This document shows, piece after piece, positions 1 through 6,719 of a DNA stretch of 7,625 nucleotides. The position numbers and the translations under genes were made by a program. The DNA is taken from NCBI GenBank assembly GCA_003153655.1, contig PMAK01000222.1, forward strand, positions 1 to 7,625, read 5' to 3'. Numbering within the stretch: position 1 is the first letter of the stretch; every line of letters begins with the position of its first letter. The DNA is from Phycisphaerales bacterium (GTDB taxonomy: Bacteria; Planctomycetota; Phycisphaerae; Tepidisphaerales; Tepidisphaeraceae). The notes beneath the pieces are model-generated. The model was not told the DNA's origin, made no database searches, and saw only the letters and a list, made by a program, of their open reading frames with translations.

Positions 1-2
1 GC

Positions 3-1253
3 GGAGGCGGCGGTGGCGGCGGATTTGGAGGTGCTGCCGGCACTGCCAACCGTGGCGGCACAACCGGTGGCTCAACCGGTGGCACAACCGGCGGCATCGG
101 CGGCATCGGAAACGGCCTCGCCGCACGCAGCGCCACCGGCGGCGCGCTCGGGACGACTGGGGTCGGGGGAGCGGCCAGCGCAGGCGGCGTAGCCGATCTC
201 ATCGGACAGGTCTTTGTCGTCGCTGATCAGGACACCAATTCACTCCTCGTCGCCACCGCGACAAAATACGAGGTCCGCGTCAAAGGCATCATCGATCAAC
301 TCGATCGCCGCGTTCCTCAAGTCCTCATCAAAGTCCTCATCGCGGAAGTAACGCACGACAACAATCTCGATTTCGGAACCGATTTCTCCATTCTTGATAC
401 CAATCGCAATCCGGCCGGTAAGGGACAGATATTCACGAGTACCCTCGGCGCCGCCGCCGCCGCAGCTTCATCCACAACCCCTGGCGGATTCGTCGCTACG
501 CTGCTCGAAGGCAATCTCAGCGCTACGCTGCAGGCCCTCGCCCAGGAGAATAAGCTCGACGTCCTCTCCCGGCCTTATATTCTCACCAGCGATAACCAGG
601 AAGCCGACATCACCGTCGGCAGCGAAGTCCCCTTCATCACGAGCACCGATACGGATGTCAACGGCGGCATCCACAATAACGCCCAGTACCAGGACATCGG
701 CATCATCCTCACCGTCACGCCGCATATCAATCCGGAGGGACTGGTCACCATGCTCGTTTCTCCACAGGTATCCTCCCTCACGGCCCAGACGGTAACCATC
801 CAGCAAGGCGTGTCGCTGCCGGTCTTCGACGTCCGTTCCGCCGACAGCTATCTCACCGTGCGCGACGGCCAGACCGTTGTCATCGGCGGCATGATGCAGG
901 ACCAGAAGACTGAAAGCGTCAGCAAGATCCCAATCCTCGGCGACATCCCGCTGATTGGAAAGCTCCTCTTCTCCTACAACACAACGGATAAAAACAAAAC
1001 CGAACTCCTGATTTTCCTGACGCCGCACGTCGCGCAAGACCCAGCCGCGCTGAAGCCAATGGCCAACGACGAAATGCACGGCCTGCGCCTGACGCCCAAC
1101 GCCGTCGAGCCCGGCGTCTTCCAGGACCAGATGCGCGGATTGCAGCGCGGCAGCGCCGCCACGAATCCCTCAACAATGCCGTCGTCCATCTATATTCCGC
1201 CCCCGACAAAACAGGATTCAATTTTGGCGCCGTCTCATCCCGGCGGGAATTGA
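3..1253 (+). CDS. gspD: Type II secretion system secretin GspD, 3' part (416 residues visible, start lies left of the window)
   Basis: Outer-membrane secretin that forms the gated exit channel of a type II secretion system. The frame is open from base 3 to the TGA at 1251-1253. Visible residues 1-65 are a Gly/Thr/Ala-rich low-complexity loop. Residues 70-115 are the second half of an N3 ring domain, with VADQDTNSLLV and then a stretch like LDRRVPQVLIKVLIAEV. The beta-barrel secretin domain follows, with VGSEVPF near residue 209. The family signature lies at about 296-323, reading GMMQDQ, then IPILGDIPLIGKLLF, and the last strand is TELLIFLTPHV. A tail of roughly 75 residues follows, rich in Pro, Ser and Asn; in other secretins the extreme C-terminus can bind a pilotin, but I see no recognisable pilotin site. 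The N0-N2 domains and signal peptide are outside the window. A type IV pilus secretin is less likely because the N3 loop layout is GspD-like. Confidence 0.88.
   Translation, partial: GGGGGGGFGGAAGTANRGGTTGGSTGGTTGGIGGIGNGLAARSATGGALGTTGVGGAASAGGVADLIGQVFVVADQDTNSLLVATATKYEVRVKGIIDQLDRRVPQVLIKVLIAEVTHDNNLDFGTDFSILDTNRNPAGKGQIFTSTLGAAAAAASSTTPGGFVATLLEGNLSATLQALAQENKLDVLSRPYILTSDNQEADITVGSEVPFITSTDTDVNGGIHNNAQYQDIGIILTVTPHINPEGLVTMLVSPQVSSLTAQTVTIQQGVSLPVFDVRSADSYLTVRDGQTVVIGGMMQDQKTESVSKIPILGDIPLIGKLLFSYNTTDKNKTELLIFLTPHVAQDPAALKPMANDEMHGLRLTPNAVEPGVFQDQMRGLQRGSAATNPSTMPSSIYIPPPTKQDSILAPSHPGGN
60..95 (+). repeat. Three tandem 12-nt in-frame repeats in the secretin glycine-rich loop
   Basis: Three imperfect copies at 60-71, 72-83 and 84-95 encode TTGG, STGG and TTGG. 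Shorter GGC-GGC-ATC units follow at 90-110. The repeats are in frame and sit inside the Gly-rich loop before the second half of the N3 domain, where secretins tolerate length change. Slippage could alter loop length without breaking the frame. Confidence 0.7.
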
Positions 1254-1274
1254 AAATCGGATAGAATCGACGAT

Positions 1275-1775
1275 ATGCCTGTTAGAGATTGGCCAGTCGC
1301 GTTCGCTCCGCTGGCGGCAGCCGCGCTGCTTCTGGCCGCGTGTCAGTCCGCGAGCCCGCCGCCGGCGCCCGTGCGATCCCAAAATTTCCTCAATGCGCCG
1401 GCGGATCCCGATGCGATTGTCGATACAGACCCCGCCGCCATGCGCCTGCAAGATATCGGCGGCTACATCCTCCTCTACTATCGCGAACATCAGGCAATGC
1501 CCCCTAGCCTCGACGAACTGCGAAAAATCCCCGGCGGTGGAGATCTCAATTTCACATCCCCCTCCTCCGGCCAACCCTTCGCATTTTCCCCCGCCGGAAT
1601 GTGGATCCCCAATCAAGGCGAAAAATGCATCATCGCCTACGACCCGGCCCGAACGCCAAACGGCAATCGCTGGTGTCTCTTCATGATGCTCCCCAAAAAC
1701 GGCGCCGCGCTCTCGGTCGATGTAGTCACCCTCCCCGAGCCGATGTTTCTCAGCTACCGTCCTATCGCACAATAA
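1275..1775 (+). CDS. Small lipoprotein with a pseudopilin-like globular domain (166 residues)
   Basis: Hypothetical lipoprotein. The N-terminus (residues 1-23) is a type II signal peptide: a hydrophobic AAAALLLAA stretch ending in the lipobox LAAC, so Cys23 would be lipidated. The Ser/Pro/Ala-rich stretch after Cys23 looks like a linker. Residues about 56-166 resemble the soluble part of type II pseudopilins and planctomycete prepilin-like proteins: an amphipathic helix ending in YYREHQAMPPSLDEL (compare the GspG pattern Y-x-x-x-x-G-x-Y-P-x-L-x-x-L), then SGQPFAFSP, EKCIIAYDPARTPNG and a final NRWCLFMML...VDVV strand pair. The gene starts 21 nt after the secretin stop in the same direction, so co-transcription is likely. 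I see no Shine-Dalgarno sequence before ATG 1275. A role beside the secretin, for example as a pilotin or accessory factor, is only inference from position. Confidence 0.8.
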   Translation: MPVRDWPVAFAPLAAAALLLAACQSASPPPAPVRSQNFLNAPADPDAIVDTDPAAMRLQDIGGYILLYYREHQAMPPSLDELRKIPGGGDLNFTSPSSGQPFAFSPAGMWIPNQGEKCIIAYDPARTPNGNRWCLFMMLPKNGAALSVDVVTLPEPMFLSYRPIAQ

Positions 1776-1802
1776 AAAAAGCCCGGAAGAAATCCGGGCT
1801 TT
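1774..1802 (-). terminator. Strong intrinsic terminator of the dnaG-rpoD operon
   Basis: A perfect inverted repeat pairs 1778-1787 with 1793-1802 (AAAGCCCGGA and its complement) around a 5-nt loop. Read on the minus strand, the G+C-rich stem is followed by seven T residues (complement of A 1774-1780), the textbook form. It lies 30 nt beyond the stop codon of the 69-residue ORF. In the plus direction the stem is followed only by TTTG, so it is a weaker end for the lipoprotein gene, whose stop codon at 1773-1775 overlaps the A run. It may work in both directions. Confidence 0.9.
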
Positions 1803-1832
1803 GTCTACGACTTCTACTTACGCGCATTAAAC

Positions 1833-2042
1833 CTACGCGGCGCTCAATAGTTGAAGGCTCGTAACCTGCCGCAGTGCGACAAGTGTCCACGTCTGGTCGA
1901 GAAATGCGATAAATATGCGCGCGTCCATCGCGATCGCCCAACGCGCATTCAGAACATCGAAGTGCTTCCCATCGGCCGTGTTGACCCGAAATGGCTCGAA
2001 CGGTTCTTTGTTCAGAAGCTCTTCAATTTCCTTCTTCGTCAT
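1833..2042 (-). CDS. Small hypothetical protein (69 residues), third gene of the dnaG-rpoD operon
   Basis: No function is known to me. The sequence begins with a short helix (MTKKEIEELLNKEPFEPF), followed by strands around RVNTADGKHFDVLNARWAIA and ARIFIAFLDQTWTLVALRQV, so it looks like a small soluble alpha/beta or beta-sheet protein with no membrane segment or signal peptide. Small proteins with an 'EPFxPFRV...DG' start are common in planctomycete genomes, as I recall, and are annotated as hypothetical. ATG 2042 lies 2 nt past the rpoD stop (2045-2047). Its GAGGT ribosome binding site (2047-2051) overlaps the end of rpoD, so translation is probably coupled to rpoD. The operon terminator follows directly. 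Coding nature is supported by the ribosome binding site, the spacing and the conserved-looking N-terminus. Confidence 0.82.
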   Translation of the reverse strand: MTKKEIEELLNKEPFEPFRVNTADGKHFDVLNARWAIAMDARIFIAFLDQTWTLVALRQVTSLQLLSAA

Positions 2043-2051
2043 CTCTACCTC
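2043..2051 (-). promoter_or_regulatory. Ribosome binding site of the 69-residue ORF, overlapping the rpoD stop codon
   Basis: On the minus strand the last Arg codon and stop of rpoD read AGG TAG. Together with the preceding G they form GAGGT, 4 nt before ATG 2042. The overlap of Shine-Dalgarno sequence and stop codon is the usual arrangement for translational coupling. Confidence 0.6.
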
Positions 2052-3841
2052 GCCACGCTCCCAGGCAAAAATCCTTCCAATTTCCGCGCCCGCACCGGAT
2101 GCTGCAGCTTGCGGATCGCCTTCGCTTCAACCTGACGCACGCGCTCGCGCGTCACCTTGAAGATTCGCCCGACCTCTTCCAGCGTGTAGGTATACCCATC
2201 GCCGATCCCATACCGCAGCTTGATGATTTCCCGCTCGCGATACGTCAGCGTCTTCAGCACCTGCTCAATCTTGTCCTTCAGCATTTCCTGCGTGGCTGAT
2301 TCAACAGGATTGTCCGCCTTCTCGTCCTCGATGAAATCGCCGAAATAACTGTCCTCGCTCTCGCCGACCGGACGGTCCAGCGAAATCGGATGCCGGCTGA
2401 TCTTGAGCACGCGCCGCGTCTCCGCGACCGTCATCTTCGCCCGACGGGCAATTTCCTCAATCGTCGGCTCGCGCCCGACTTCCTGCATCAGCGCCTTGCT
2501 GATGTTGCGCAGCTTGCTCATCGTCTCGATCATGTGCACCGGAATCCGGATCGTCCGTGCATGATCCGCGATCGCCCGCGTGATCGCCTGCCGAATCCAC
2601 CACGTCGCATACGTGCTGAACTTAAACCCGCGCCGATATTCGTACTTGTCCACCGCCCGCATCAATCCGGTATTCCCTTCCTGGATGATGTCCAGGAACG
2701 AAAGCCCCCGGTTGCGGTATTTCTTCGCGATCGAAACCACCAGGCGCAGATTTCCGCCCGACAGCTTCCGCTTCGCATCTTCGTATTTGTTGTAAATCTT
2801 CCGGACCGCCACCACCCGCCGATGCAGGTTCTGGGCATCTTCCAGCACCAAATCTTCAAGCCCGCTCAGTTCTTCCTCGCAGACTTCCAGGTCCTCGCCC
2901 GGATCCTTGATCTTCTTCAACTCCTCGATCCGCTGCTCAAGCTCCACCATCTTCGTGCTGATCGAAGAAAGCTTCTTCATCAGCGGCGTAACTTTGCTCG
3001 TCCGCAGCGCCAGTTCTTCCAGCAGCTTGACGCTGCGGCGGCGCCGACGGCGAATCGCCAGCCGGACTTCTTCCTGATCCTTCTCTTTCTTTCCCTTCGA
3101 CGCGTTCAGTTCTTCCCAATTCTCGCGGTTGCGCGCCAGCATCTGCCGCACCGAAGCCAGATTCATCGGAATCCGCTGCCCGATCGTCCCTTTGTCCGCC
3201 ATCCCCTCGTCGGTGCTGATCTTCATCGTCCGGTCGAACGGCAGATCGCCGTCATCAACCTGCTGAAGAATCTCAACAGCCGACTGAAGACAGTAATCGC
3301 TCTCCAGCACCTTCGATCGGAAAATCTTCCGCGTGATCTCGATCTTCTTCGCCAGCCCGATTTCCTGCTCGCGCGTCAGCAGCGGGATTTCCCCCATCTG
3401 CGTCAGATACATCCGCACCGGATCATCGATCCGTTTGGTCGAAGCCTCCGCAAGCTCCGCCTCCAGGTTCAGATCCAGCGCCTCGTCATCATCAGAATCT
3501 TCTTCCCCAGCCTCTTGTTCTGTTGGCTTGGGCTTCTGGCCCGACTTGTCCGATCGGGTGATTTTCTCAACCTTGATGCTGATCTTTTCGAGCTTCACGC
3601 GCACGACCGTCTTCGTGCCCGGAATATCCGTCTCGTCGATGAGCTTAATGCCCATCTCGTCGATCATCATCAAAAGAGAATCAAGCTTGTCCGGCGAGAC
3701 AACCTCGTCCGGCAAACGCTCGTTCAATTCTTCGTAGGTCAGATACCCACGCGATGTGCCCAAATCCAGTAATGCCTGCACGCGAAGATCAACTTCTTCC
3801 TGCGAGCCCGACCCAATCAGGGGTGATTCAATCCTTGCCAT
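2045..3841 (-). CDS. rpoD: RNA polymerase primary sigma factor RpoD (sigma-70, 598 residues)
   Basis: Housekeeping sigma factor that directs RNA polymerase to -35/-10 promoters. Residues about 15-75 match region 1.1 ([20 protein letters not shown]), followed by an acidic linker at 108-122. Region 1.2 is at 139-170 ([22 protein letters not shown]). A non-conserved insert of about 190 residues follows, with an Arg run at 264-269 and coiled-coil-like heptads at 290-330. Region 2 is at about 364-434 and carries the core-binding and -10 motifs ([33 protein letters not shown]). Region 3 is at 440-520. Region 4, at 530-590, holds the -35-binding helix-turn-helix ([20 protein letters not shown]). Presence of regions 1.1 and 1.2 separates it from alternative sigma factors. 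The start is placed at ATG 3841; its upstream sequence has only a weak GGAAAG at 13 nt. The gene lies 193 nt after dnaG, with a structured spacer. Confidence 0.97.
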   Translation of the reverse strand: MARIESPLIGSGSQEEVDLRVQALLDLGTSRGYLTYEELNERLPDEVVSPDKLDSLLMMIDEMGIKLIDETDIPGTKTVVRVKLEKISIKVEKITRSDKSGQKPKPTEQEAGEEDSDDDEALDLNLEAELAEASTKRIDDPVRMYLTQMGEIPLLTREQEIGLAKKIEITRKIFRSKVLESDYCLQSAVEILQQVDDGDLPFDRTMKISTDEGMADKGTIGQRIPMNLASVRQMLARNRENWEELNASKGKKEKDQEEVRLAIRRRRRRSVKLLEELALRTSKVTPLMKKLSSISTKMVELEQRIEELKKIKDPGEDLEVCEEELSGLEDLVLEDAQNLHRRVVAVRKIYNKYEDAKRKLSGGNLRLVVSIAKKYRNRGLSFLDIIQEGNTGLMRAVDKYEYRRGFKFSTYATWWIRQAITRAIADHARTIRIPVHMIETMSKLRNISKALMQEVGREPTIEEIARRAKMTVAETRRVLKISRHPISLDRPVGESEDSYFGDFIEDEKADNPVESATQEMLKDKIEQVLKTLTYREREIIKLRYGIGDGYTYTLEEVGRIFKVTRERVRQVEAKAIRKLQHPVRARKLEGFLPGSVAR

Positions 3842-3867
3842 GTCTCAACTTTCACTTTCCGCGGCAA

Positions 3868-3886
3868 CCGGCGGGAACGCCGCCGG
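3868..3886 (-). other. Hairpin in the rpoD leader RNA, close to the start codon
   Basis: CCGGCGG pairs with CCGCCGG (3880-3886 with 3868-3874) around a 5-nt loop, giving seven G-C pairs. It ends 26 nt before the rpoD ATG. No U tract follows on the minus strand, so it is not an intrinsic terminator for rpoD; it could affect translation or RNA stability. On the plus strand it is followed by CTTTT, but no gene needs a terminator there. Confidence 0.55.
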
Positions 3887-3911
3887 CTTTTGACAGCCCT
3901 ACAGCCCGGGC

Positions 3912-3941
3912 CAAGGAGCTCAGGGATATTCCTGATCCTTG
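3912..3941 (-). other. Long stem-loop in the dnaG-rpoD spacer
   Basis: On the minus strand CAAGGA-TCAGG, a 6-nt loop AATATC and CCTGA-GC-TCCTTG form an 11-bp stem with one 2-nt bulge (GC). No U tract follows. The core 3921-3934 is a near-perfect 14-bp palindrome, so a protein-binding dyad in DNA is also possible. I favour an RNA structure, as it sits between two other hairpins in the same spacer. Confidence 0.55.
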
Positions 3942-3979
3942 CAACGCGGGCCTTAACGCCATCTACTTATTCAGTTGTT

Positions 3980-4004
3980 AAAACTGGACGCCATTGCGGC
4001 GCCC
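3980..4004 (-). terminator. Weak intrinsic terminator or attenuator after dnaG
   Basis: GGGCGCC pairs with GGCGTCC (4004-3998 with 3992-3986) around a 5-nt loop, giving a 7-bp stem with one G-U pair. Downstream on the minus strand comes AG and then only four T residues. It begins 31 nt after the dnaG stop. The short, offset U tract suggests partial read-through, which would let rpoD be transcribed at a level different from dnaG. Confidence 0.45.
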
Positions 4005-4034
4005 TCAATCAAATAGCCTGACCCGTTTCAAAGG

Positions 4035-5909
4035 TCACAATGCGACGCGTTTCAGGTCAGGCTTACCAGCTTTTTCCTGCAATTTACGCAACGTGTCAAT
4101 GTCCGCCGACATATCCGCTTCGCTGCCGGGCGACTGCTCCCCAGGCGTTTGCACTCTGGGGCGACGCAACTCGGCAACGAGACTCTTCGCTTCCTCCCGA
4201 CGCTTCTGATTGGACAATTCCGACAAACAACCCGCCAGAATCGCCTCTGTATCACCAGCCGATGACGCCTCATCAGCCCATTTCACCGCCGCCCCTTTCA
4301 GGGCAGCCTCATTCAGAAGCTCCAGAAATTCGTTAAAAACCGGCTCTCCCTCATCCTGAGAATGAAGCCAGAATGCCTCAGCAATCTTCCGCAATGCTTC
4401 ATCCGTGAAATCGGCCGGCCCAATATGCCGCTGGATTCTAGGCCAGCGACCTGGCTCTGACAGCAAAAGTCCCAGAATAAATCCTTCGGCTCGCTGGCGA
4501 GCCGTCAACCCACTGGCCGGAAAAACCCTATTCGGCTCATTGGCCTCGCTAACTTGAGCCGTCGGCCGACTCCGTACACCCTTACTCGGCTGAATCCGAA
4601 ACCGCCGGTTCAGCTCCTCCGCGGGTATTTCTGTCAATCGGCTCACTTGCGCCAGGGCCCCGCCCCATCGCAAGGGGTCTACCGGCCCCGATCCTCGCGC
4701 CGCGGCCAATGTCTCCAAATAATGCTGCACAGCCTGCTGCCGCGCCGTAATGCTGTCGCTCGCCTTCACATCTTTGACGAGCTGCTTCCACTTATAAGAC
4801 AGCGCATCCGTCGCACCAGCCAGAATATTGTTAAACGCCTCCGCGCCGTGCTTCAGCAAATATTCATCCGGATCCATTCCATCCGGCAGCGAGGCAATCG
4901 CGATCTCAACCGGCTGCGTCAAAAACAGTTCCAACGCCCGGTTGGCCGCTCCCTCGCCCGCCTGGTCTCCATCAAACAGCAGCACGATCCGATCCGCAAA
5001 TCGCCGCAGCATCGTCACGTGATGTTCCGTCAGTGCCGTCCCCAGGACCGACACCACGTTGCTCACCCCATACTGGTGAGCCATCACTACATCTGTATAT
5101 CCTTCCACGACCGCGACGGTACGTGTTTCCACGATTTTTGCCCGAGCCAGGTCCAGTCCGAATACCGTCCGGCTCTTCGAAAACAGCGGCGTTTCCGGGC
5201 TGTTCAGATATTTCGCCGGGTCCTGAGACCCCGGCATCACCCGCCCCCCAAACGCGATCACCCGGCCCGTCTCATCCCGGATCGGAAACATCAGCCGATT
5301 CCGAAACGTGTCATAGTATCCCGACCCGTTCTCCCGTGGCTTGGCCAAACCCGCCAGCGCCAACTGCGGCGGCGTGAACTTCTTCATTGGCGCGCTCAGC
5401 AGCAGCGCATCCCATGCATCAACCGCCAAACCCACCCGGAAATTCCGGATCGATTCCTCCGTAAATCCGCGCCCGGCAAAGTACCTCCTGGCAGCTTCGC
5501 CTTGCTGCGGATGGGAAAGCGACTTTTCAAAGAACATCAGCGCAGCCGACTGCGCCTCTAACAATATCTGACGCTCACTGACCGATTCCTTGCTTCGCCG
5601 CGCGGTGGGCAGATCAACATTCGCCGCTTCCGCGAGCAGCCGCAGCGCGTCCATGAATTCGACGCGGTCCCGCAGCATCACATAGTCGATTGCATTCCCG
5701 CCTTTTTCGCACCCATAGCAGTAAAACCGCTGCTTGCCCGGGCTAACCGAAAATGAAGGCGTCTTTTCCTGATGAAACGGGCATAGCCCGACAAAATCCT
5801 TACCGCGACGCTTCAGCCGAACGCTCTGTCCGATAAGCGCAACAATATCCGTGGATTGCAGTACACGGCCCTTGGCATCGTCAAAATTACCGAACGCTTC
5901 GGCGCGCAT
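4035..5909 (-). CDS. dnaG: DNA primase DnaG (624 residues)
   Basis: Makes RNA primers for Okazaki fragments together with the replicative helicase. With ATG 5909 as residue 1, the CHC2 zinc-binding domain has Cys43-x2-His46 and Cys64-x2-Cys67. The catalytic core includes FGGRVMPG near residue 220. The Toprim motif VVEGYTDV holds Glu269, LLFDGDQAG holds Asp313 and Asp315, and DGMDPDEYL holds Asp346 and Asp348. These match the metal-binding acidic residues of E. coli primase. From about residue 460 the sequence is a less conserved helical helicase-binding domain. The length is normal for the family. An upstream in-frame GTG at 5921 would add four residues, but GGAGGT (5913-5918) lies inside that extension and just before ATG 5909, so I prefer the ATG. 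rpoD follows on the same strand; no rpsU is found upstream. Confidence 0.96.
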   Translation of the reverse strand: MRAEAFGNFDDAKGRVLQSTDIVALIGQSVRLKRRGKDFVGLCPFHQEKTPSFSVSPGKQRFYCYGCEKGGNAIDYVMLRDRVEFMDALRLLAEAANVDLPTARRSKESVSERQILLEAQSAALMFFEKSLSHPQQGEAARRYFAGRGFTEESIRNFRVGLAVDAWDALLLSAPMKKFTPPQLALAGLAKPRENGSGYYDTFRNRLMFPIRDETGRVIAFGGRVMPGSQDPAKYLNSPETPLFSKSRTVFGLDLARAKIVETRTVAVVEGYTDVVMAHQYGVSNVVSVLGTALTEHHVTMLRRFADRIVLLFDGDQAGEGAANRALELFLTQPVEIAIASLPDGMDPDEYLLKHGAEAFNNILAGATDALSYKWKQLVKDVKASDSITARQQAVQHYLETLAAARGSGPVDPLRWGGALAQVSRLTEIPAEELNRRFRIQPSKGVRSRPTAQVSEANEPNRVFPASGLTARQRAEGFILGLLLSEPGRWPRIQRHIGPADFTDEALRKIAEAFWLHSQDEGEPVFNEFLELLNEAALKGAAVKWADEASSAGDTEAILAGCLSELSNQKRREEAKSLVAELRRPRVQTPGEQSPGSEADMSADIDTLRKLQEKAGKPDLKRVAL

Positions 5910-5912
5910 CAC

Positions 5913-5918
5913 ACCTCC
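5913..5918 (-). promoter_or_regulatory. Ribosome binding site of dnaG, deciding the start
   Basis: GGAGGT on the minus strand is followed by GTG and then ATG 5909. Taking GGAG as the core, spacing to the ATG is 5 nt. If GTG 5921 were the start, this perfect site would lie inside the gene and the GTG would have no site at a usual distance. Confidence 0.65.
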
Positions 5919-5993
5919 CACCCGAAGGCAGCAACTCCCCTAAATCCTTCGCGCAACTAGCGTAAGAAACGCCGCCCTACAGCGCTCCCGCTG

Positions 5994-6022
5994 AATATAA
6001 CACCACTTCACATCAGGGTCAA
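5994..6022 (-). promoter_or_regulatory. Sigma70-type promoter of the dnaG-rpoD operon
   Basis: On the minus strand, -35 TTGACC (6017-6022) and -10 TATATT (5994-5999) are separated by exactly 17 nt. Each matches the consensus in five of six positions. The start of transcription would fall near 5987, giving a dnaG leader of about 78 nt. The DNA upstream (6023-6050) is rich in A and T. Confidence 0.65.
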
Positions 6023-6151
6023 ATAATACCTATCGTTTTCAACACAAAAGTCCTGTAACAGCAAAACCTTACATCATAATCCAAATCCCTTCCCTATAGC
6101 CCCTCCCGCAAGCACCGGTAATAATCTGAATTCTTTCCATTCAGAGTCGAT

Positions 6152-6577
6152 ATGATGAATCAACCCATGAAACGCTTCAAGCTTGAAATAGAAACCGACG
6201 GCAGCAACGACATCATCAATCTCCACGAAACCCTCAAACCCCAAGTCCGCGAACTAAAAGGCGAAGGCCTCCTACACCTCTTCATAGTAGGCAGCACCGC
6301 CGCCCTGACGACAATGGAATTCGAATCCGGCCTCGTCAAAACCGATATGGCCGAGGTCATGCAACGCCTCATCCCCGACGACGCCCACTACGCCCACGAA
6401 GCCACCTGGAATGACGACAACGGCCACAGCCACGTCCGAGCCGCCCTCGTTGGCCCGAGCGTAACAGTCCCCTACGCCGACGGGCGTTTGCTCACCGGCG
6501 AATATCAACAGATCGTTTTGATGGAGTTCGACACCCGCCCCCGCAAGCGAACGATTATCTGTACGGCATTGCCCTGA
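6152..6577 (+). CDS. yjbQ: YjbQ family protein (UPF0047, 141 residues)
   Basis: Member of the YjbQ/UPF0047 family, small trimeric proteins whose best-known member has thiamine-phosphate synthase side activity; the true role is unsettled. Visible motifs are GLLHLFIVGSTAALTTMEFE (39-58), YAHE with His82, NDDNGHSHVRAALVGPSV with Asn90, His92 and His94, and DGRLLTGEYQQIVLMEFD. The family's usual His-Thr before Ser/Thr-Ala is Gly47-Ser48 here, and the usual LGTWQ is TGEYQ. I recall a bacterial subgroup with the same GSTA change. Length and C-terminal strand (RKRTIICTAL) fit the family. Start codons ATG 6152, 6155 and 6167 are all in frame and no good ribosome binding site separates them; I keep the first. 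The gene stands alone, divergent from dnaG. Confidence 0.88.
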   Translation: MMNQPMKRFKLEIETDGSNDIINLHETLKPQVRELKGEGLLHLFIVGSTAALTTMEFESGLVKTDMAEVMQRLIPDDAHYAHEATWNDDNGHSHVRAALVGPSVTVPYADGRLLTGEYQQIVLMEFDTRPRKRTIICTALP

Positions 6578-6603
6578 GGAACAAAGTTGAGTGCCCTTTT
6601 TTT
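6565..6603 (+). terminator. Possible weak terminator at the end of yjbQ
   Basis: GGCATT (6565-6570, inside the last codons) can pair with AGTGCC (6590-6595) with one G-U pair across a 19-nt loop, followed by C and seven T residues (6597-6603). The stem is short and the loop long, so efficiency is doubtful. The T run is what suggests a terminator. A second hairpin (TCGGGA/TCCCGA, 6605-6621) lies just downstream without a T run. Confidence 0.3.
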
Positions 6604-6719
6604 GTCGGGAAAAGCTCCCGATTGTCTGTCAGCCAATGCGGTGGAAATTGTTGGCTCCAAATGCCAGTATTTGTTGAATGCTTTATTCGTCTCCCCATTT
6701 CCGACGTAGTATAGCGTCA

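Noticed and set aside
468..1079. 203-codon open frame antisense to the secretin
   Set aside because: It lies over the conserved secretin domain and signature motif. No ribosome binding site or family likeness was seen.
1218..1772. 184-codon open frame antisense to the lipoprotein gene
   Set aside because: The plus-strand frame has a clear lipobox and follows the secretin. The antisense product has no recognisable features.
2390..3772. 460-codon open frame antisense to rpoD
   Set aside because: It mirrors rpoD, whose conserved regions are certain. The product is a His/Arg/Pro/Leu-rich string without domain character, as expected for the complement of a GC-rich gene.
4554..5561. 335-codon open frame antisense to dnaG
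   Set aside because: It overlaps the catalytic core of primase, and its composition (Arg, Pro, His, Gln) is that of a shadow frame.
6023..6151. Search for a plus-strand promoter of yjbQ
   Set aside because: Candidate -10 sequences such as CATAAT (6075-6080) and TAATAA near 6119 have no acceptable -35 at 16-18 nt, so none is reported.
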